Source: a virus. Taken from it: 42,025 nucleotides of DNA. Positions 40,088 to 42,025 of this stretch are shown piece after piece. Position numbers and translations under genes: made by a program. The DNA is taken from positions 1 through 42,025 of IMG/VR virus record IMGVR_UViG_3300022924_000008; one strand, 5' to 3'. The first letter of the stretch is position 1. Every line of letters begins with the position of its first letter. The notes under the pieces are model-generated. The model ran no database searches. It had not been told where the DNA came from and saw nothing but the letters and a program-made list of their open reading frames with translations.

Positions 40088-40335
40088 AAGTTAAAATTGT
40101 CTGGGTTAAACCAATTGTCAAAACTGGTAATTGTATCGTTACTTGTTATATCATTCATTAGCCGAGATTGCCTTGCAAATCGGGTTGCAATTAGTTTTAC
40201 CTGCTGTTGAGTAAATAATTTTTCTTCACCTTTCGGGAAATTGGTTTCGGCGGGGATGGTATATTGTTCCCACATACAATTACCTCTTTCACAATTGCAG
40301 TTATAGCAATCCATTTTATTATTATTGTTTCCCAT
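40084..40335 (-). CDS. 83-residue protein with N-terminal cysteine cluster
   Basis: C10, C13, C15 and C20 within DCYNCNCERGNC could bind zinc, and the rest is soluble and helical (FTQQQVKLIATRFARQSRL). No family is recognised. It overlaps both neighbours. Confidence 0.55.
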   Translation of the reverse strand: MGNNNNKMDCYNCNCERGNCMWEQYTIPAETNFPKGEEKLFTQQQVKLIATRFARQSRLMNDITSNDTITSFDNWFNPDNFNL

Positions 40336-40720
40336 GATTATTGTTTTTAATGCATATATCAGCCCAATCCTTCATAGCTTTAAGTATAACTACTTTAGTT
40401 ACACCTTTTATTTCTTGCCAGTTACCTGTATATCCGTCTAAAATATCCTCCGCCGTCTTGCCTTTTTCAACGGGTTTTGTTTCGGCGGGGGTGGTGCGGT
40501 AAATGCGGCGGGTGGTGGCGTTACTGTTGACGTACGTATCGTATTCTTCAGTACGCAAGTCGCTCCATCCCCTTGTATGATTTATCCGCCACACCTCCAC
40601 CGCGCTATATCTTCCCGCTGCGGCTTTTTCTCCTGATGGGGTGTAAGTGGGTAAATATACCAATTCTGATGAGCAAGCACCCATCCCGTTATCGTCGACG
40701 GTTATTTGTTTTGTGGTCAT
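40322..40720 (-). CDS. 132-residue hypothetical protein
   Basis: Starting from ATG 40720 the product reads MTTKQITVDDNGMGACSSELVYLPTY... with a beta-rich N-terminal half and a helical C-terminal end. An upstream in-frame ATG at 40810 would overlap the previous gene by 86 nt, so the shorter start is preferred; it lies 4 nt after that gene ends. No family is recognised. Confidence 0.6.
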   Translation of the reverse strand: MTTKQITVDDNGMGACSSELVYLPTYTPSGEKAAAGRYSAVEVWRINHTRGWSDLRTEEYDTYVNSNATTRRIYRTTPAETKPVEKGKTAEDILDGYTGNWQEIKGVTKVVILKAMKDWADICIKNNNHGKQ

Positions 40721-40724
40721 AGTG

Positions 40725-41042
40725 TTATAGGTAATCTTGCCAAATCGGTGTTTCTTGAAATTCGCCTTTGTATGGGTCGTCGGCATTAGATAGGTAATTA
40801 GCGTAATCATCCGCTCCGCTATCAGCTAATATATGGCAACTAAAGTTTTCAATTTCGTTGTCTCCATTACATCTACGGTTGTTAAGTATGTCATTGTCCG
40901 ACTCGTACTTGGCGGTTTCTTTGTTTATAGCAACTAAACTCCATTGTTTGCCATAAAACATTAACCCCTTTGATTGTGCGCGTTTCATTGCCTTTATTAC
41001 TTGAGCGAACGCTTTTGCTTGTCCTTTTGTTAATTTTTTCAT
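40725..41042 (-). CDS. 105-residue conserved hypothetical protein
   Basis: A basic helical start (KGQAKAFAQVIKAMKRAQSKGLMFYGKQWSLVAIN) is followed by an acidic C-terminal half (ADSGADDYANYLSNADDPY). I know the type from Bacteroidota phages, with no assigned role. It overlaps the upstream gene by 4 nt. Confidence 0.6.
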   Translation of the reverse strand: MKKLTKGQAKAFAQVIKAMKRAQSKGLMFYGKQWSLVAINKETAKYESDNDILNNRRCNGDNEIENFSCHILADSGADDYANYLSNADDPYKGEFQETPIWQDYL

Positions 41043-41230
41043 CTCAAATCCCTAATTATACTGCCCGGATATTTCTTTACTAAGTCCTCAAATGCTCTTT
41101 GGTGGTCAAACTGGTTTGCACTGCGCCTAAACTCCAAACGCTTCCAACCACACCAAACTTTCTTCGCCACTACTAACTCCCGTTCTTCGGGATAACGCCC
41201 TAATCTGCGGGTGATGCGGGTGCTTTGCAT
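41039..41230 (-). CDS. 63-residue basic hypothetical protein
   Basis: A very basic product (MQSTRITRRLGRYPEERELVVAKKVWCGWKRLEFRR) of unknown role. It overlaps its upstream neighbour by 31 nt, more than usual here, so the start may be internal. Confidence 0.5.
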   Translation of the reverse strand: MQSTRITRRLGRYPEERELVVAKKVWCGWKRLEFRRSANQFDHQRAFEDLVKKYPGSIIRDLR

Positions 41231-41427
41231 GGTACTCTTTTTACGGTTACTTTAGTCGGTGTATTTTCATATTCGTACTCTATGCGCTCATTACCTTTTG
41301 TGTGATTCCAAACCGATAAAGCGGACCTGAAATTGGGCAATTCATGGCGTAGCATTGTCTTAGTATCTCCAACTGCAAATGAGTGGAAAGACCACTTAGT
41401 TTTTCTGCGTTTTTTTTGTTCTTCCAT
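41200..41427 (-). CDS. 75-residue basic regulatory-type protein
   Basis: From ATG 41427 the product reads MEEQKKRRKTKWSFHSFAVGDTKTMLRHEL with ALSVWNHTKGNERIEYEYENTPTKVTVKRV. That resembles a small phage protein type in which a W-x-F...G pattern precedes a basic helix and strand, as in small AP2-like or regulator domains, so DNA binding is plausible but unproven. A longer frame from 41475 starts inside a hairpin and is less likely. Confidence 0.5.
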   Translation of the reverse strand: MEEQKKRRKTKWSFHSFAVGDTKTMLRHELPNFRSALSVWNHTKGNERIEYEYENTPTKVTVKRVPCKAPASPAD

Positions 41428-41467
41428 ATACCGCCAAATCCCCGCTCCAAACGGTAGCGAGGCGACA

Positions 41468-41487
41468 ACCTGCAAAATTTAGCAGGT
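41468..41487. other. Hairpin or operator-like inverted repeat
   Basis: ACCTGC (41468-41473) and GCAGGT (41482-41487) form a 6-bp inverted repeat with an 8-nt A/T spacer. It lies between the first two genes of the leftward block, without a T-tract in either direction, so an operator or RNA hairpin is more likely than a terminator. Confidence 0.4.
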
Positions 41488-41498
41488 AAAACAGGGGG

Positions 41499-41693
41499 TT
41501 AAATAGTATCGTAAAACTCATTAATTATTAAACTTTCGTTTTTTAATTCATCGTGTGCGCATAGTTTTACAGTTTTACAACCGTCATATTGAGTTATATC
41601 AATTACAGTAGAAAGGTTAACGTTTGATTTACGAGCTAATTTTGCTTTTTTAATTATTGCCTCTAATTGCTCGATTGATGTGGTAAGTTTCAT
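41499..41693 (-). CDS. 64-residue hypothetical protein
   Basis: A soluble product with an N-terminal helix (TTSIEQLEAIIKKAKLARKS) and C-terminal strands. It is the first gene of the second leftward block and faces the divergent control region. No family is recognised. Confidence 0.55.
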   Translation of the reverse strand: MKLTTSIEQLEAIIKKAKLARKSNVNLSTVIDITQYDGCKTVKLCAHDELKNESLIINEFYDTI

Positions 41694-41851
41694 AGCTGCT
41701 AAGTTTTTGTGTGTTGTTTAATAACACGAAGTACGGAATTAGTTTTCACATTTGCAAGACTATTTAAATTTAATTTACATTTATTTTTTATTTAAAATAA
41801 ATTTGCATCCTATCTAAACATTCCCGATACTTGTAGAAATAAAAAAAGGAA
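41694..41851. promoter_or_regulatory. Divergent early control region
   Basis: This 158-bp, very A/T-rich gap separates the leftward block from the rightward early block. Plus-strand TAAATTTG at 41798-41805 matches the -7 consensus and lies 46 nt before ATG 41852. Minus-strand TAGTCTTG near 41756-41763 is one base from the consensus. No RNA gene or large repeat was seen. Confidence 0.45.
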
Positions 41852-42025
41852 ATGAAAACTTACAGATATAGATTAAATGATGTTATTGAAAATATGTACG
41901 CCGAGTATATGAGCTTTAAGCACGACAAATTGTCTTTTGATGATTGGTGTAACTCTACGCAAGGCAAAGTACACTTAGCTGAACTAATATTAAACGATAT
42001 CGATGAAATGGGCGGAGTAACATCG
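41852..42025 (+). CDS. Small protein, 5' part of the join-spanning gene
   Basis: The first 58 codons of the 64-residue protein that continues at base 128 of the window in the circular molecule (its last codons end at 148). The product begins MKTYRYRLNDVIENMYAEYM and is soluble, with no recognised family. A purine-rich AAAAAAAGGAA precedes the ATG. It is the first rightward early gene. Confidence 0.75.
   Translation, partial: MKTYRYRLNDVIENMYAEYMSFKHDKLSFDDWCNSTQGKVHLAELILNDIDEMGGVTS
41899..42025. repeat. Terminal direct repeat, right copy (circular join)
   Basis: Identical to bases 1-127. Joining the two copies closes the genome to 41,898 bp and restores one intact small gene. Confidence 0.95.

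Noticed and set aside
39000-40400. Single GTTACACC sites near 39008 and 40395 as further members of the origin motif.
   Set aside because: Both fall inside coding sequence as Gly-Val-Thr codons, and a few copies are expected by chance in 42 kb.
1-42025. tRNA genes, CRISPR arrays, insertion sequences, reverse transcriptase or diversity-generating repeats.
   Set aside because: None was seen on reading; short RNA genes could still be missed without a covariance search.

Overview
The window is a complete, assembled tailed-phage genome (siphovirus-like gene set) that almost certainly infects a member of the Bacteroidota. The first 127 bases are repeated exactly as the last 127 bases, and a small gene reads through the join, so the unit is a circularly closed contig of 41,898 bp. 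Evidence for a Bacteroidota host: promoter-like boxes of the form TTG-N19/20-TAnnTTTG, few Shine-Dalgarno sites, a DUF3127-type single-strand-binding protein, and many small phage proteins of families I know mainly from Bacteroidota phages. A family such as Sphingobacteriaceae is possible but cannot be settled by reading.

Layout. (1) 41852 through the join to 10322, plus strand: early, recombination and replication genes. These include an exonuclease-adjacent protein, a YqaJ exonuclease, an SSB, a Dam-type methylase, a zinc-ribbon protein, a 750-residue primase-helicase with a C-terminal helix-turn-helix, then a 280-bp array of GTGTAACC repeats (candidate origin), small genes and a VRR-NUC nuclease. 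(2) 10363-26228, plus: terminase small and large subunits, portal, HK97-type protease, capsid, connectors, probable tail tube, tape measure, distal tail and fibre-type proteins. (3) 26234-29476, minus: an accessory cassette of tiny, mostly 4-nt-overlapping genes, with two near-identical promoters. (4) 29575-34357, plus: two fibre-like proteins with secretion signals, then membrane genes including a candidate u-spanin. (5) 34417-36680, minus: an unknown protein, a beta-helix tailspike and a cytosine-methylase-like protein. (6) 36807-37944, plus: small membrane proteins and a GH19-type endolysin. (7) 37974-41693, minus: a second long run of small early-type genes, divergent from block 1.

No integrase, CI-like repressor, tRNA, CRISPR array or insertion sequence was seen. 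The phage looks virulent or, more speculatively, episomal, because the origin-like array resembles a plasmid iteron region. The most interesting signals are this array and its core motif next to two leftward promoters, the late start codons placed 3-6 nt after a -7-like box (predicted leaderless mRNAs), the exported fibre-like proteins, and a lysis function split over two loci.
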